A stretch of DNA of 64,000 nt from Hymenobacter sp. DG01 (GCF_006352025.1 NZ_CP040936.1:1-64000), one strand, 5' to 3'. Shown: positions 1 to 8,608, counted from the stretch's first letter. The notes: a model not told the origin generated them from the sequence alone. Translations and numbers: made by a program.

Positions 1-1500
1 ATGCTGAAGGATTGTCGAACCGTATGGGCCAACTGTCTTCGCGTCATCAAGGCAACCATTGGTGAGCAGAGCTTCCGGACGTGGTTTCAACCCATTGTGC
101 CGGTGCAGCTCCACAATAACGTGTTGTTGATACAGGTGCCCAGCACCTATTTCTACGAGTTTCTGGAGGAGCACTACGTGGAGGAGCTGAAGCGCGCCAT
201 CCACCAGGAGCTGGGGCCTGAGGGCCGCCTGGAGTACAGCATTGTGGTGGACCAGGGCAACGCCCAGCAGAAGCCGCGCACGCTCAACCTGCCTACTACC
301 CGCAAAACTGCCGGTCCGGCTACGGTAGCCACGCACGCGGCTACCTCTATGGCTGCCAGCGCCATGACCTCCTCGGCCCGCAATACAGCCGCCGCCTCGG
401 TAGCGCCCGCCCCGGCTCCGCCTACCCTGCGCAACCCCTTCGAGGCCAGCAAAACCATTGAGCGCGACTACCTGAAGTCGCAGCTAAATACTACCTACAC
501 CTTCGAGAACTACATTGAGGGTGACTGTAACCGCCTGGCCCGCTCGGCGGGTTTGGCCGTGGCGAATAAGCCCGGTACTACCTCCTTCAACCCCTTGATG
601 GTGTACGGGGGGGTAGGGCTGGGCAAGACCCACCTGGTGCAGGCCATCGGCAACCACATCAAGGCCACGAACACGGATAAGTTTGTGCTGTACGTGTCGG
701 CGGAGAAGTTCACGAATCAGTTTATTGAAAGCCTGCGCTCCAATGCCGTGCAGGATTTTGCCAATTTCTACCTGCTGGTGGATATTCTGATTCTGGACGA
801 CGTGCAGTTCCTGTCGGGCAAGGACAAAACCCAGGAGATGTTCTTCCACATCTTCAACCACCTGCACCAGGCCGGCAAACAGATTGTGATGACCTCCGAC
901 CGGCCGCCCCGCGACCTGGTGGGCCTGGAAGACCGTTTGCTTTCCCGCTTCAAATGGGGCCTGACCGCCGACCTGCAAAGCCCCGACTTTGAGACGCGCA
1001 TGGCCATCATCCAGAACAAAATGCAGCAGGATGGCATCGACATTCCGCCGCAGGTAGTGGAGTACCTGGCCCACTCGGTGAATACCAACGTGCGGGAGCT
1101 GGAAGGTGTGCTGATTTCGCTGGTGGCCCAGAGTAGCCTCAACCGTCGCGAGATTGACCTGGAAATGGCCAAGCAGGCGCTTCGCCACATCATTGAGGAG
1201 GTAGAAGCCGAAGTAAACCTCGACTTCATTCAGAAAACCTGCGCCGAATACTTTGGGGTGCCTCTGGATCTGCTGAAAGCCAAAACCCGCAAAAAAGAGG
1301 TGGTAACGGCCCGGCAGGTAGCCATGTACTTCGCCAAGGAGCACACCACGCACTCCCTGAAAAGCATCGGTCACCACTTCGGCGGCCGTGACCATAGCAC
1401 CGTCATCCACTCCGTGCAAACGGTTTCGGACCTGATTGATTCTGACAAAGCCTTTCGGGGCACCATTGCGGAGCTGCGCAAGAAATTTGCCGGCAAGTAA
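1..1500 (+). CDS. dnaA: Chromosomal replication initiator DnaA
   Basis: DnaA (499 aa) binds DnaA boxes at oriC and, as an ATP-bound oligomer, melts the origin. Domain I is about residues 1-90, followed by a variable Ala/Thr/Pro-rich linker (about 90-150). The AAA+ domain carries Walker A GGVGLGKT (203-210) and Walker B with D266-D267, and the box VII segment DRLLSRF lies near 312. The C-terminal DNA-binding domain has the DnaA signature GGRDHSTVIHS (461-471). Length is normal for the family. The start is the first base of the window, the convention for a chromosome linearised at dnaA, so the promoter lies outside the window. No dnaN follows, as is common in Bacteroidota. It ends 9 bases before a perfect terminator hairpin. 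Identification is certain. Confidence 0.98.
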   Translation: MLKDCRTVWANCLRVIKATIGEQSFRTWFQPIVPVQLHNNVLLIQVPSTYFYEFLEEHYVEELKRAIHQELGPEGRLEYSIVVDQGNAQQKPRTLNLPTTRKTAGPATVATHAATSMAASAMTSSARNTAAASVAPAPAPPTLRNPFEASKTIERDYLKSQLNTTYTFENYIEGDCNRLARSAGLAVANKPGTTSFNPLMVYGGVGLGKTHLVQAIGNHIKATNTDKFVLYVSAEKFTNQFIESLRSNAVQDFANFYLLVDILILDDVQFLSGKDKTQEMFFHIFNHLHQAGKQIVMTSDRPPRDLVGLEDRLLSRFKWGLTADLQSPDFETRMAIIQNKMQQDGIDIPPQVVEYLAHSVNTNVRELEGVLISLVAQSSLNRREIDLEMAKQALRHIIEEVEAEVNLDFIQKTCAEYFGVPLDLLKAKTRKKEVVTARQVAMYFAKEHTTHSLKSIGHHFGGRDHSTVIHSVQTVSDLIDSDKAFRGTIAELRKKFAGK

Positions 1501-1509
1501 GCAGGGTTT

Positions 1510-1568
1510 CCTACCCCCAACAAAAAGCCCAACCGTTAGTAGCGGTTGGGCTTTTTGTTGGGGGTAGG
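1510..1568. terminator. Perfect 26-bp inverted repeat, bidirectional terminator after dnaA
   Basis: Arms 1510-1535 and 1543-1568 are perfectly complementary over 26 bp with a 7-base loop. The core is AAAAAGCCC..GGGCTTTTT, so a T-run follows the GC stem on both strands. It serves dnaA and can also stop the convergent gene at 1710-2192. The outer ends of the arms are CCTACCCC and GGGGTAGG, the heptamer that is over-represented across this window. Confidence 0.9.
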
Positions 1569-1709
1569 AGTAGTACGCTTAACATACGCTCCGGTCCGCC
1601 GGCGAAGCCGTTCGACCGGTTGTCTTTGTGCTGACTTCCGACCAATGAGGGTTACAGCCGATGCCAGGGGTAGGCGGACGCCAGAACGGCGTCGGACCGG
1701 ATCGGACGC

Positions 1710-2192
1710 TTACGCCTGGGTGTCGCGCAGGTCGATGTTGTGTTTGGCGGCGAAAGCCCGTACCTGCTCGCGCATGAGGCGCTTGCGCTTGGCACCCTTC
1801 ACCTGGCGCAGGCTCATGGCATAGGTACCGCCTTCTTTGAACAGCAAGCGCAGCTGCTGCGGAACCAGCTCCAGGCTGGCAATACCCTCGGCCGGGAAGG
1901 CCTGCTTCGGCCGGAACAGGCCGTCTTTGTGCACGATGTAGGCGGGCGTAAATTCCAGATAGCTCTGTGTCCCGAACACCGGCGCGTTGTGCACCAGCAC
2001 GTAGCCCAGATAAATCAGGCTGAACACCAGGAATACATAGTGCAGAAAGTGCATGTCGCTGGCGCCTTCGCCCGTTACGATAAGCGCTACCGTGTAGCCA
2101 ATCCAGAGCAAACCCAGGAAAAGCTGGCCTAGAAACGGAATGCGCTGGGTGTTGGCGGGCTGAAGACGAATGCGGGTAGAGTTGGGATGCAT
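1710..2192 (-). CDS. Small two-helix membrane protein, function unknown
   Basis: I do not recognise this gene (160 aa). From the chosen ATG at 2192 it has two hydrophobic segments, about residues 14-37 and 43-68. A soluble C-terminal half follows with alternating beta-like stretches (SYLEFTPAYIVHKDGLF, then a Lys/Arg-rich helix). That layout resembles small bacterial PH-like membrane proteins, but this is only a resemblance. The frame stays open upstream to a GTG at 2300; I prefer the ATG because it places a short polar leader before the first helix. The gene lies downstream of, and in the same direction as, the OsmC gene, 148 bases away. A small hairpin (1677-1693, GACGCC/GGCGTC) lies just past its stop codon. 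Confidence 0.6.
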   Translation of the reverse strand: MHPNSTRIRLQPANTQRIPFLGQLFLGLLWIGYTVALIVTGEGASDMHFLHYVFLVFSLIYLGYVLVHNAPVFGTQSYLEFTPAYIVHKDGLFRPKQAFPAEGIASLELVPQQLRLLFKEGGTYAMSLRQVKGAKRKRLMREQVRAFAAKHNIDLRDTQA

Positions 2193-2340
2193 AAGGGCGT
2201 TGAAGTCGCTGAGACTGGCAAAAGTAAGCAGTTCAGCCTTCGTTGTTTGCTTTTCCGGGTTGGTTTTATGGTGGCGCCCGCCGGAGAGGGTAGGCGCCAC
2301 CGCAAAACCAACCCGGCAATACAGATGGCCAGAGGCCTGT

Positions 2341-2769
2341 TTATTTTAGCGTAGCCGAGGCCAGCTCCATTTCCGGCACGGCGCTGAGCACCTGCGAAAC
2401 GGGGCAGTTTTTCTTGGCAGTTTGAGCGTACTGCTGAAACTCTTCCTGCGAAAGGCCTTCTACCTCGCCCTCCGTGGTCAGGCTGATTTTCACGATTTTG
2501 GGTACCTCGCCAGAGGTGTCCAGCGTTACCTTCGACTCAGTGCGGATCTGTTTTACCTGCTTGCCGTCTTTGGTCAGGATGCTGGTCAGGAACATGGTAT
2601 AGCAGCCGGCGTGGGCCGCTCCAATCAGCTCCTCTGGGTTGGTGCCTTTCTGCCCTTCAAAACGGGCGCCCACCGAGTACGGGGCCGATACCGTGCCGCT
2701 CTGGGTGCTGATGGTGCCGCTGCCTTTAATGTCGCCGTTCCATTCGGCGTTGCCACGCTGGTTGATCAT
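2341..2769 (-). CDS. OsmC/Ohr family peroxiredoxin-like protein
   Basis: A 142-aa OsmC-family protein. Members of this family reduce organic hydroperoxides in the cytoplasm using two cysteines. C56 lies in HAGCYTM and C122 in KNCPVSQVL, the two conserved redox positions of the OsmC fold. The N-terminal MINQRGNAEWNGDIKGSG is the expected first beta strand, so I start at the ATG at 2769 and not at the upstream in-frame codon near 2904, which would add an atypical leader. It is divergent from the GH3-like gene, with 174 bases between the starts. The sequence does not distinguish an OsmC from an Ohr type, although the two-Cys spacing fits OsmC. Confident at family level. Confidence 0.85.
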   Translation of the reverse strand: MINQRGNAEWNGDIKGSGTISTQSGTVSAPYSVGARFEGQKGTNPEELIGAAHAGCYTMFLTSILTKDGKQVKQIRTESKVTLDTSGEVPKIVKISLTTEGEVEGLSQEEFQQYAQTAKKNCPVSQVLSAVPEMELASATLK

Positions 2770-2873
2770 GAGGTGAGGGAATGAAGAGTGAAGAAGTAAA
2801 CTTGTGTGCTTCCTACGAAAATAAGCGGCCAAGGATAAGCTCGGGGGTAGCAAACCTGTGTTGCGGGAGCTAG

Positions 2874-2881
2874 TACCTTTG
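2874..2881 (+). promoter_or_regulatory. Bacteroidota -7 box (TACCTTTG) for the GH3-like gene
   Basis: TACCTTTG matches the Bacteroidota -7 consensus TAnnTTTG exactly and would start transcription about 57 bases before the ATG at 2944. I do not see a convincing TTTG -33 element at the usual 19-20 base spacing. Confidence 0.4.
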
Positions 2882-2943
2882 AGTTCTTCTTTAGTTAAAA
2901 GCAAACCCGTTCACGCTTCCACTACCTCTCTCCTCCAACGTTC

Positions 2944-4443
2944 ATGGGCCTGAAATCTACCCTGAGCCGGCCCCTGGCCGCTTTTGTTGCCCGGCAGTAC
3001 CGGCAATGGCAGCAAGACCCCATCGGCACTCAGCAGCGCCTGCTCCAGGGGCTGCTGGCCCAGGGGCAGCGCACGGCCTTCGGGCGCGACCATCACTTTG
3101 CCGGCATCCGTACGGCCCAGGATTTTGCCTGGCAGGTGCCCGTGCGCGACTACGAGGGTCTCAGCCCTTATTTTAACCGGGTGAAGGCCGGGGAGCCGGA
3201 CGTTTTGTGGCCGGGCAAGCCGCTTTACCTGGCCAAAACCAGCGGTACTACCTCCGGCGCCAAATACATCCCGATAACCAACGACAGCATTCCGAACCAC
3301 ATCAACGGGGCCCGCGACGCGCTACTTCACTACGTGCACGCCACCGGCAAAAGCCGTTTCCTGGATGGCAAGCTGATTTTCCTGTCGGGCTCCCCGGAGC
3401 TGGAAACGGTGGCTGGTATTCACACTGGCCGGCTTTCGGGCATTGCCAACCACCACGTACCCGCCTACCTGCGCCGCAACCAGCTGCCCAGCTACCAGAC
3501 CAACATCATTGAGGATTGGGAAACTAAGCTCGACCGCATCGTGGACGAAACCCTACCCCAGCCCATGTCCCTGATATCGGGGATTCCGCCTTGGGTGCAG
3601 ATGTACTTTGATAGGATTGTGGCGCGCACGGGCCGGCCGGTAGGGGAGGTGTTTCCGCAGTTCGATTTGTTTGTGTACGGGGGCGTCAACTTCGAGCCCT
3701 ACCGTAAAAAGCTGTTCGAAACCATCGGTCGGCCGGTGGACAGCATCGAGCTGTTTCCGGCCTCTGAGGGCTTTCTGGCGTTTCAGGACGAGCCCGGTAA
3801 CCCCGGTTTACTCCTGCTGCTGGATGCGGGCATCTTCTTCGAGTTTATTCCGGCCGAGCGGTTTTTCGAGAAGAACCCGCCCCGCTGCACCCTGGCCGAT
3901 GTGGAGCTGGACAAGAACTATGCCCTGGTGCTCAGCTCCAATGCTGGCCTCTGGGGCTACAGCATCGGCGACACGGTGCGCTTCACTCAGAAATATCCCT
4001 TTCGCGTCGTTGTGACGGGCCGCATTAAGCACTTCCTCTCGGCTTTCGGCGAGCATGTTATTGGCGAGGAGGTAGAGCAAACCCTGCGCGAGGCCATGCA
4101 GCAGCACCCCGAGGTAGAGGTAGTAGAATTCACAGTGGCCCCCCGCGTCAGCGACGACCCTGCCGTGCCTTCCCGCCACGAGTGGCTCATTGAGTTTGCC
4201 CGTCCGCCTCACGATGCTGCCGCCTTTGCCGCCGCCCTCGATGCCGGCCTGCGCCGCCGCAACGTCTATTACGACGACCTGCTGCGCGGCAACATCCTGG
4301 CCCCACTGCAACTCACGCCCCTGCCGGCTGGGGCATTCCAGCGCTACATGAAAAGCCTGGGCAAGCTCGGTGGCCAGAACAAAGTGCCCCGGTTGAGCAA
4401 TGACAGGGGGGTAGCGGAAGGGTTGTTGCAGAGCCAGCTTTAG
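2944..4443 (+). CDS. GH3-family acyl-adenylate/amide synthetase
   Basis: A 499-aa protein of the GH3 superfamily, which adenylates a carboxylic acid and transfers the acyl group to an amine or amino acid. Plant members conjugate auxin and jasmonate. The ATP-binding motif KTSGTTSG lies at 98-105. Later family landmarks are YGGVNFEPY, PASEGFLAFQ and the block LWGYSIGDTVRF near 330-343, in the order expected for this fold. The start ATG at 2944 gives MGLKSTLSRPLAAFVARQY, a normal N-terminus. GH3-like genes are widespread in Bacteroidota but their substrate is unknown. The neighbours give no pathway clue. The family call is firm; the substrate is not known. Confidence 0.88.
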   Translation: MGLKSTLSRPLAAFVARQYRQWQQDPIGTQQRLLQGLLAQGQRTAFGRDHHFAGIRTAQDFAWQVPVRDYEGLSPYFNRVKAGEPDVLWPGKPLYLAKTSGTTSGAKYIPITNDSIPNHINGARDALLHYVHATGKSRFLDGKLIFLSGSPELETVAGIHTGRLSGIANHHVPAYLRRNQLPSYQTNIIEDWETKLDRIVDETLPQPMSLISGIPPWVQMYFDRIVARTGRPVGEVFPQFDLFVYGGVNFEPYRKKLFETIGRPVDSIELFPASEGFLAFQDEPGNPGLLLLLDAGIFFEFIPAERFFEKNPPRCTLADVELDKNYALVLSSNAGLWGYSIGDTVRFTQKYPFRVVVTGRIKHFLSAFGEHVIGEEVEQTLREAMQQHPEVEVVEFTVAPRVSDDPAVPSRHEWLIEFARPPHDAAAFAAALDAGLRRRNVYYDDLLRGNILAPLQLTPLPAGAFQRYMKSLGKLGGQNKVPRLSNDRGVAEGLLQSQL

Positions 4444-4498
4444 TAAGGTAAGTTGCCGCTAGCCTTATTTATAAGTATTCATCTACATCGCTAAACCC

Positions 4499-4864
4499 AT
4501 GAAAAAAGCAGTTTCTGTAGTTGTAGCTAGTTTTTGTGCCGTAGTTGCTCTGGTCGCCTTCATGAGTGCAGGCTCCCCGGCACCGGCCGAAGGGCGCATG
4601 GAAGAATATGCGGTAGTGAGCGTGTATCAGTATGGCAAAAACAACTTTGTTAGCGTAACCATTGGCTCCAAGCCCAGCCAGGAGAAAGTCTATCAGAAGG
4701 AAAAGAACGTGGAACGCCACGACCTGGCACCCGTACTGGCCGAGTTAGAAAAGCTGAATGCGCAAGGCTTTGAGCTCCTGAACGGTACTGCCGCCATGCA
4801 CAGTGTACATGGTGGCGGTGGTGAGCCTTTCTATTCCTTCATCATGAAGCGGCGCCTGAAATAA
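4499..4864 (+). CDS. Small secreted protein, function unknown
   Basis: A 121-aa protein with a clear N-terminal signal sequence: MKK followed by a hydrophobic stretch (about residues 5-22) and AGSPAPA as a likely cleavage region. There is no Cys, so it is exported but not a lipoprotein. The mature part is short and mixed alpha/beta. It includes a helical segment LAPVLAELEKLNAQGFELL, of the kind seen in small proteins whose name is usually just domain of unknown function, and a Gly-rich HGGGGEP loop. I recognise no family. The upstream 55 bases are AT-rich and the next gene begins 80 bases downstream. Confidence 0.65.
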   Translation: MKKAVSVVVASFCAVVALVAFMSAGSPAPAEGRMEEYAVVSVYQYGKNNFVSVTIGSKPSQEKVYQKEKNVERHDLAPVLAELEKLNAQGFELLNGTAAMHSVHGGGGEPFYSFIMKRRLK

Positions 4865-4944
4865 ACCGCCCGGATGCTTTTCGCAACCAATCGGGTGAGG
4901 GTCTATTCTTACAAATACGGCTGCTTTGCCAGCGCCTTGCCTTG

Positions 4945-5304
4945 ATGTCTGCAATACTGTTAGGAGTGTCTTGCGGCTTATTTATAGGACTGTTTCTCTG
5001 GATAAACAGAAAAACAGGGCAGGAAATATTGAAAGAAGGTTTCCACACCTGGGCAGTAGTAATAGAGTATAAGACCGAATTTGTACGGGTAGCCGGTAGC
5101 TGGACGTGGCTGGCATACCCGCAGGTGGACTATATATCGGAGAGGGGCCAGTTAAAGCACAGTCGGTTAAAATATGCGAGCAGTGAGAGGCTTTTACTAA
5201 GTATAGGAGATGAGATTGAGGTAGTATTGCACAAGGGCGAGCTTTACTTCAAGCCCCTATTCAGTCAAAGTCTATGGGAGCTTCTCGAAGGTGAGACGTT
5301 CTAA
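4945..5304 (+). CDS. Membrane-anchored DUF3592-like protein
   Basis: A 119-aa protein from the ATG at 4945; a TTG one codon upstream is also possible. One hydrophobic segment at the N-terminus (about residues 2-20) is followed by a soluble beta-rich domain. The pattern WAVVIEYKTEF, then YPQVDYISERGQ, then LLLSIGDEIEVVLHKGELYFKP resembles the DUF3592 layout of a short beta domain after a transmembrane helix. The function of that family is not established. Base composition is lower in GC than the neighbouring genes, with codons such as ATA, AGA and TTA, which hints at relaxed selection or recent acquisition. The family call is tentative. Confidence 0.55.
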   Translation: MSAILLGVSCGLFIGLFLWINRKTGQEILKEGFHTWAVVIEYKTEFVRVAGSWTWLAYPQVDYISERGQLKHSRLKYASSERLLLSIGDEIEVVLHKGELYFKPLFSQSLWELLEGETF

Positions 5305-5347
5305 AGCTCCCGTAAGTCTAGTCTTTCTCAGTGCCCTTCGTCGCAAA

Positions 5348-5806
5348 ATGATAAGTCAACTAACCAAACCCCACCTCCACGCCCTGTGCCTCGCCTACGT
5401 GCAAGAGCGCATCGAAGCCTGCCAAGCGGCCATTCAGGCGGCCCAGGAATCGGCTAACTCCGAAACCAAGAGCAGCGCCGGCGACAAGTACGAAACCGGC
5501 CGCGCCATGGCCCAGAACGAGCGGGACCGGAACGCCGTGCAGCTCCAGCAAGCCCTGCAACTCCAGGGCGAGGTTCAGCGCATCAACCCCGAGCTGCCCT
5601 GCGACACGGTGCGGCCCGGCGCCCTGGTTTCTACCAGCATGGGATGGTTCTACATCAGCATCAGCGCCGGCAAGCTCACCCTGGACGGGCAGGATTACTT
5701 TGCGGTATCGGCGGCGGCGCCCGTGGCAGCGGCGTTGGCCGGCAAGCGGGCCGGGGAGCAGGCGGCGTTCAACGGGAAGCCGGTCCGCATAGAAGCCATA
5801 GCCTAA
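5348..5806 (+). CDS. GreA/GreB-like small protein
   Basis: A 152-aa protein starting at the ATG at 5348. The N-terminal half is helical with the block AAQESANSETKSSAGDKYETG followed by a long charged helix. The C-terminal half is a small beta domain (GALVSTSMGWFYISISAGKL, YFAVSAAAPVAAAL). This arrangement of coiled coil plus FKBP-like domain matches small Bacteroidota proteins related to the transcript-cleavage factors GreA/GreB. I infer a role at RNA polymerase, but this is not proven by any single residue. The frame is open upstream to 5291, but that part overlaps the previous gene and is unlikely to be translated. It lies 42 bases upstream of dxr in the same orientation. Confidence 0.55.
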   Translation: MISQLTKPHLHALCLAYVQERIEACQAAIQAAQESANSETKSSAGDKYETGRAMAQNERDRNAVQLQQALQLQGEVQRINPELPCDTVRPGALVSTSMGWFYISISAGKLTLDGQDYFAVSAAAPVAAALAGKRAGEQAAFNGKPVRIEAIA

Positions 5807-5837
5807 ACCGCATGCGAAGTTAAGTCCAGCTTCGCGC

Positions 5838-5845
5838 TACTTTTG
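5838..5845 (+). promoter_or_regulatory. -7 box TACTTTTG directly before the dxr start codon
   Basis: An exact TAnnTTTG match ends 3 bases before the dxr ATG at 5849. If it is used, transcription starts at or next to the ATG, giving a leaderless mRNA. No good -33 element is visible, so use of this box is an inference. Confidence 0.45.
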
Positions 5846-5848
5846 TAC

Positions 5849-7024
5849 ATGTCCTTCCCTACCCCCAAGCGCGTTACCCTGCTCGGCTCCACCGGTTCCA
5901 TCGGTACCCAGGCCCTTGATGTGATGCGCGCCCAGCCCGGCCAGTTCACCGTCACGGCCCTGTCGGCGCAGTCGAATGCCGATTTGCTGATTCAGCAGGC
6001 CCGCGAGTTCCGGCCCGCCGCCGTGGTTATCGGCGACGAATCCAAATACCCAACCGTAAAAGCCGCCCTGGCCAGCCAGCCCGAAACCGAAGTGCTGACC
6101 GGCGCAGCAGCCCTGGCCGACGTGGCCGGCCGCGAGGATTCCGATGTAGTGCTCACGGCCATGGTGGGCTACGCCGGGCTGCTGCCCACGGTGCGCGCTA
6201 TCCGGGCCGGCAAAACCATTGCCCTGGCCAACAAAGAAACCCTGGTAGTAGCTGGCCAACTGATTACCGAGTTGGTGAAAGAACACGGGGTAGGGCTTTA
6301 TCCCGTCGATTCCGAGCACTCGGCCATTTTTCAGTGCCTGGTAGGGGAGGAGCAGAACCCCATCGAAAAGATTATCCTCACGGCCTCGGGCGGACCGTTC
6401 CGGGGCCGCACCCGCGAGCAGCTGGCCCTCGTGACGAAGGCCCAGGCCCTCAAGCACCCCAACTGGGATATGGGCGCCAAAATCACCATCGACTCGGCTT
6501 CCCTGATGAACAAGGGGCTGGAAGTGATTGAAGCCAAGTGGCTGTTTGGCCTGCACGACGACCAGATTGAGGTAATCGTGCACCCTCAAAGCATTATCCA
6601 CTCCCTGGTGCAGTTTGAAGATGGCTCCCTGAAGGCCCAGCTAGGCCTGCCCGACATGAAGCTGCCCATTCAGTACGCCCTGGGTTACCCCCAGCGCCTG
6701 CCTAGCCAATTCCCGCGCTTCCGCTTTCTCGACTATCCCCAGCTTACCTTCGAACAACCCGATATCGATACTTTCCGCAACCTGGCCCTGGCCTTTGAGG
6801 CCATGCGGCGCGGCGGCAACGCGCCTTGCGTGCTAAACGCTGCCAACGAAGTAGCCGTAGCCGCCTTCCTGCGCGACGAAATCGGGTTCCTGGAAATGTC
6901 GGAGGTGGTAGAAACCAGCCTCGCCAGGGTTTCGTACCTTGCCGCTCCTAGCTTGGAGGACTACGTACAAACCGACATCGAAACGCGCCGCATTGCCCAG
7001 GAGCTGATTGGGGCCCGCGCCTGA
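5849..7024 (+). CDS. dxr: 1-deoxy-D-xylulose 5-phosphate reductoisomerase
   Basis: Dxr (391 aa) converts 1-deoxy-D-xylulose 5-phosphate to 2-C-methyl-D-erythritol 4-phosphate with NADPH, the committed step of the MEP isoprenoid pathway. The nucleotide-binding loop LGSTGSIG lies at 12-19, and ANKETLVVAG near 127-136. The metal ligands are D154 and E156 (VDSEHSA) and E225 (MNKGLE). ASGGPFRG and HPQSIIHS are further family blocks. I start at the ATG at 5849, 6 bases inside the longest open frame, because it leaves the usual short leader before the Rossmann strand. rseP follows in the same direction after about 146 bases, a common Bacteroidota arrangement. Confidence 0.97.
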   Translation: MSFPTPKRVTLLGSTGSIGTQALDVMRAQPGQFTVTALSAQSNADLLIQQAREFRPAAVVIGDESKYPTVKAALASQPETEVLTGAAALADVAGREDSDVVLTAMVGYAGLLPTVRAIRAGKTIALANKETLVVAGQLITELVKEHGVGLYPVDSEHSAIFQCLVGEEQNPIEKIILTASGGPFRGRTREQLALVTKAQALKHPNWDMGAKITIDSASLMNKGLEVIEAKWLFGLHDDQIEVIVHPQSIIHSLVQFEDGSLKAQLGLPDMKLPIQYALGYPQRLPSQFPRFRFLDYPQLTFEQPDIDTFRNLALAFEAMRRGGNAPCVLNAANEVAVAAFLRDEIGFLEMSEVVETSLARVSYLAAPSLEDYVQTDIETRRIAQELIGARA

Positions 7025-7170
7025 CACCCTGGCCGGTCCGGGCACTACTCCCGGGTTCGGTGCGTTGTTTGTGTTCTGTTCTTGGGGCTGTATCTGGCTA
7101 TTATGCCAGGCATCAGCCTGCCACTTACCTAATCACCTAAAATACCCTACCCCCTTTGGAAGGACTTATC

Positions 7171-8502
7171 ATGGCCGGGCAGATGCTGCTGGGCCTTTCC
7201 ATTCTGGTTGGTTTGCACGAGTTTGGACACTTCGCAGCCGCCAAATACTTTAAAATCCGCGTCGATAAGTTTTATATCTTCTTCGACTTCCTGTTTCCGT
7301 TGCCGGGCGTAATGAACTTCGCCCTGTTCAAGAAGAAAGTGGGCGAAACGGAGTATGGCCTGGGTTGGTTTCCGCTGGGCGGCTACGTGGCCATCCACGG
7401 CATGATTGACGAAACCCAGGATGCCGACAGCCTCGCGGCCGAGCCCCAGCCCAACGAGTTTCGGGCCAAGCCGGCCTGGCAGCGCCTGATTGTGATGCTG
7501 GGCGGCATCATCATGAACGTCATCACCGGCATCATCATCTTCACGCTCATCACCTTTAAGTATGGTGAAAGCTACCTGCCGGCCGCAGAGGCACGCTATG
7601 GGGTAGTTCCCAACGAGTTGGGCAAGGAAATTGGCTTCCGGACCGGGGATAAGATTGTCAAGATCAACGGCCAGCCCTTCGCGGAGTTCAACGATGTGTA
7701 CAGCCCCGAAGTAGTACTGGGCAACAACGCCTATTACACCGTGGACCGGGGCGGGCAGCTGCTCGACATCAACGTGCCCAACAACTTTATGGACCGTTTG
7801 GCCGATGAAGGCCAGTCGGCTTTCGTGCTGCCCCTCGACCCCTTCGTGGTAGATCAGGTGGTAGGGAGCAGCCCCGCCGCTAAAGCCGGCCTGCAGCCCA
7901 ACGACCGGATTCTGAAGGTGGGCAACCAGCCCATCCAATTCTTTCCGGAGCTGCAAAAAGCTCTGAAGGATAACGCCGGCAAAGCCACTCCGCTGCAAGT
8001 AGAACGCGGCGGCCAGCCCCTGACGCTCACGGTAAATGTGGATGAGGATGGTAAAATCGGCTTCCTGCCGAAGTCGTTGCTCAAGTTTGCTACCCGCCAA
8101 TACGGGCTGGCGGAGTCGGTGCCGGTGGGTACCAAGCAGGCCTTTGGGGTAGTGACTACGCAAGTGAAGGCCTTCGCCAAGATTTTCCGCGGCGAGGCTT
8201 CCTTCCGCAAGTCCATTGGTGGCCCCATTGAAATTGCTCAGCAATATGGCGGCAAGTGGGACTGGTTCCGCTTCTGGACCCTGACTGGGATGCTGTCTAT
8301 GGTGCTGGCTTTCATGAACCTGCTGCCCATTCCGGCCCTCGATGGTGGCCACGTTATTTTCCTGCTTTACGAAATGATTGCCGGCCGTAAGCCTTCCGAT
8401 AAGTTTCTGGAAAACGCGCAGAAAGTGGGCATGCTCCTGATTCTGGGGCTGATGGCCTTCGTGCTTATCATTAACCCGCTGCTTAAGTCATTTGGGAAGT
8501 AA
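7171..8502 (+). CDS. rseP: Site-2 intramembrane metalloprotease RseP
   Basis: A 443-aa M50 protease that cuts transmembrane substrates such as anti-sigma factors within the inner membrane. The zinc motif HEFGH is at 16-20 in the first membrane helix. The third-ligand motif NLLPIPALDGGH has D391. Two PDZ-like regions lie between: one around residues 130-190 and a clear one around VVDQVVGSSPAAKAGLQPNDRI. A terminal hydrophobic helix ends the protein. The ATG at 7171 is preceded by AAGGA (7160-7164) at a Shine-Dalgarno-like distance. The longer frame from a TTG at 7156 is less likely. Its substrate in this organism is not evident; ECF anti-sigma factors are the usual guess. Confidence 0.95.
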   Translation: MAGQMLLGLSILVGLHEFGHFAAAKYFKIRVDKFYIFFDFLFPLPGVMNFALFKKKVGETEYGLGWFPLGGYVAIHGMIDETQDADSLAAEPQPNEFRAKPAWQRLIVMLGGIIMNVITGIIIFTLITFKYGESYLPAAEARYGVVPNELGKEIGFRTGDKIVKINGQPFAEFNDVYSPEVVLGNNAYYTVDRGGQLLDINVPNNFMDRLADEGQSAFVLPLDPFVVDQVVGSSPAAKAGLQPNDRILKVGNQPIQFFPELQKALKDNAGKATPLQVERGGQPLTLTVNVDEDGKIGFLPKSLLKFATRQYGLAESVPVGTKQAFGVVTTQVKAFAKIFRGEASFRKSIGGPIEIAQQYGGKWDWFRFWTLTGMLSMVLAFMNLLPIPALDGGHVIFLLYEMIAGRKPSDKFLENAQKVGMLLILGLMAFVLIINPLLKSFGK

Positions 8503-8524
8503 GCTTCGGCTTATTGAGTTTCAG

Positions 8525-8557
8525 AAGCCGTGCTGCCGCGAGGTGGCACGGCTTTTA
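8525..8557 (+). terminator. Terminator after rseP
   Basis: Stem AAGCCGTGC (8525-8533) with GCACGGCTT (8546-8554), partly extended inward by TGCC/GGTG, followed by a T-rich stretch. Confidence 0.75.
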
Positions 8558-8608
8558 TTATAGATCTGGCACCTGCAACCATCTGGTTGTGTTTCACACC
8601 TTTTGCCT

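Noticed and set aside
484..1419. Long minus-strand open frame inside dnaA
   Set aside because: It is the antisense shadow of a certain gene, in GC-rich sequence where antisense frames are often open; no domain is visible.
1677..1693. Small hairpin GACGCC/GGCGTC as a terminator for the gene at 1710
   Set aside because: Only 6 bp and no T-run after it, so I do not list it as a terminator.
1569..1709. Origin of replication after dnaA
   Set aside because: No DnaA box (TTATCCACA-like) or AT-rich unwinding region is seen here; the spacer is GC-rich.
7147..8352. Minus-strand frame opposite rseP
   Set aside because: Antisense of a complete M50 protease; Gln- and His-rich translation without motifs.
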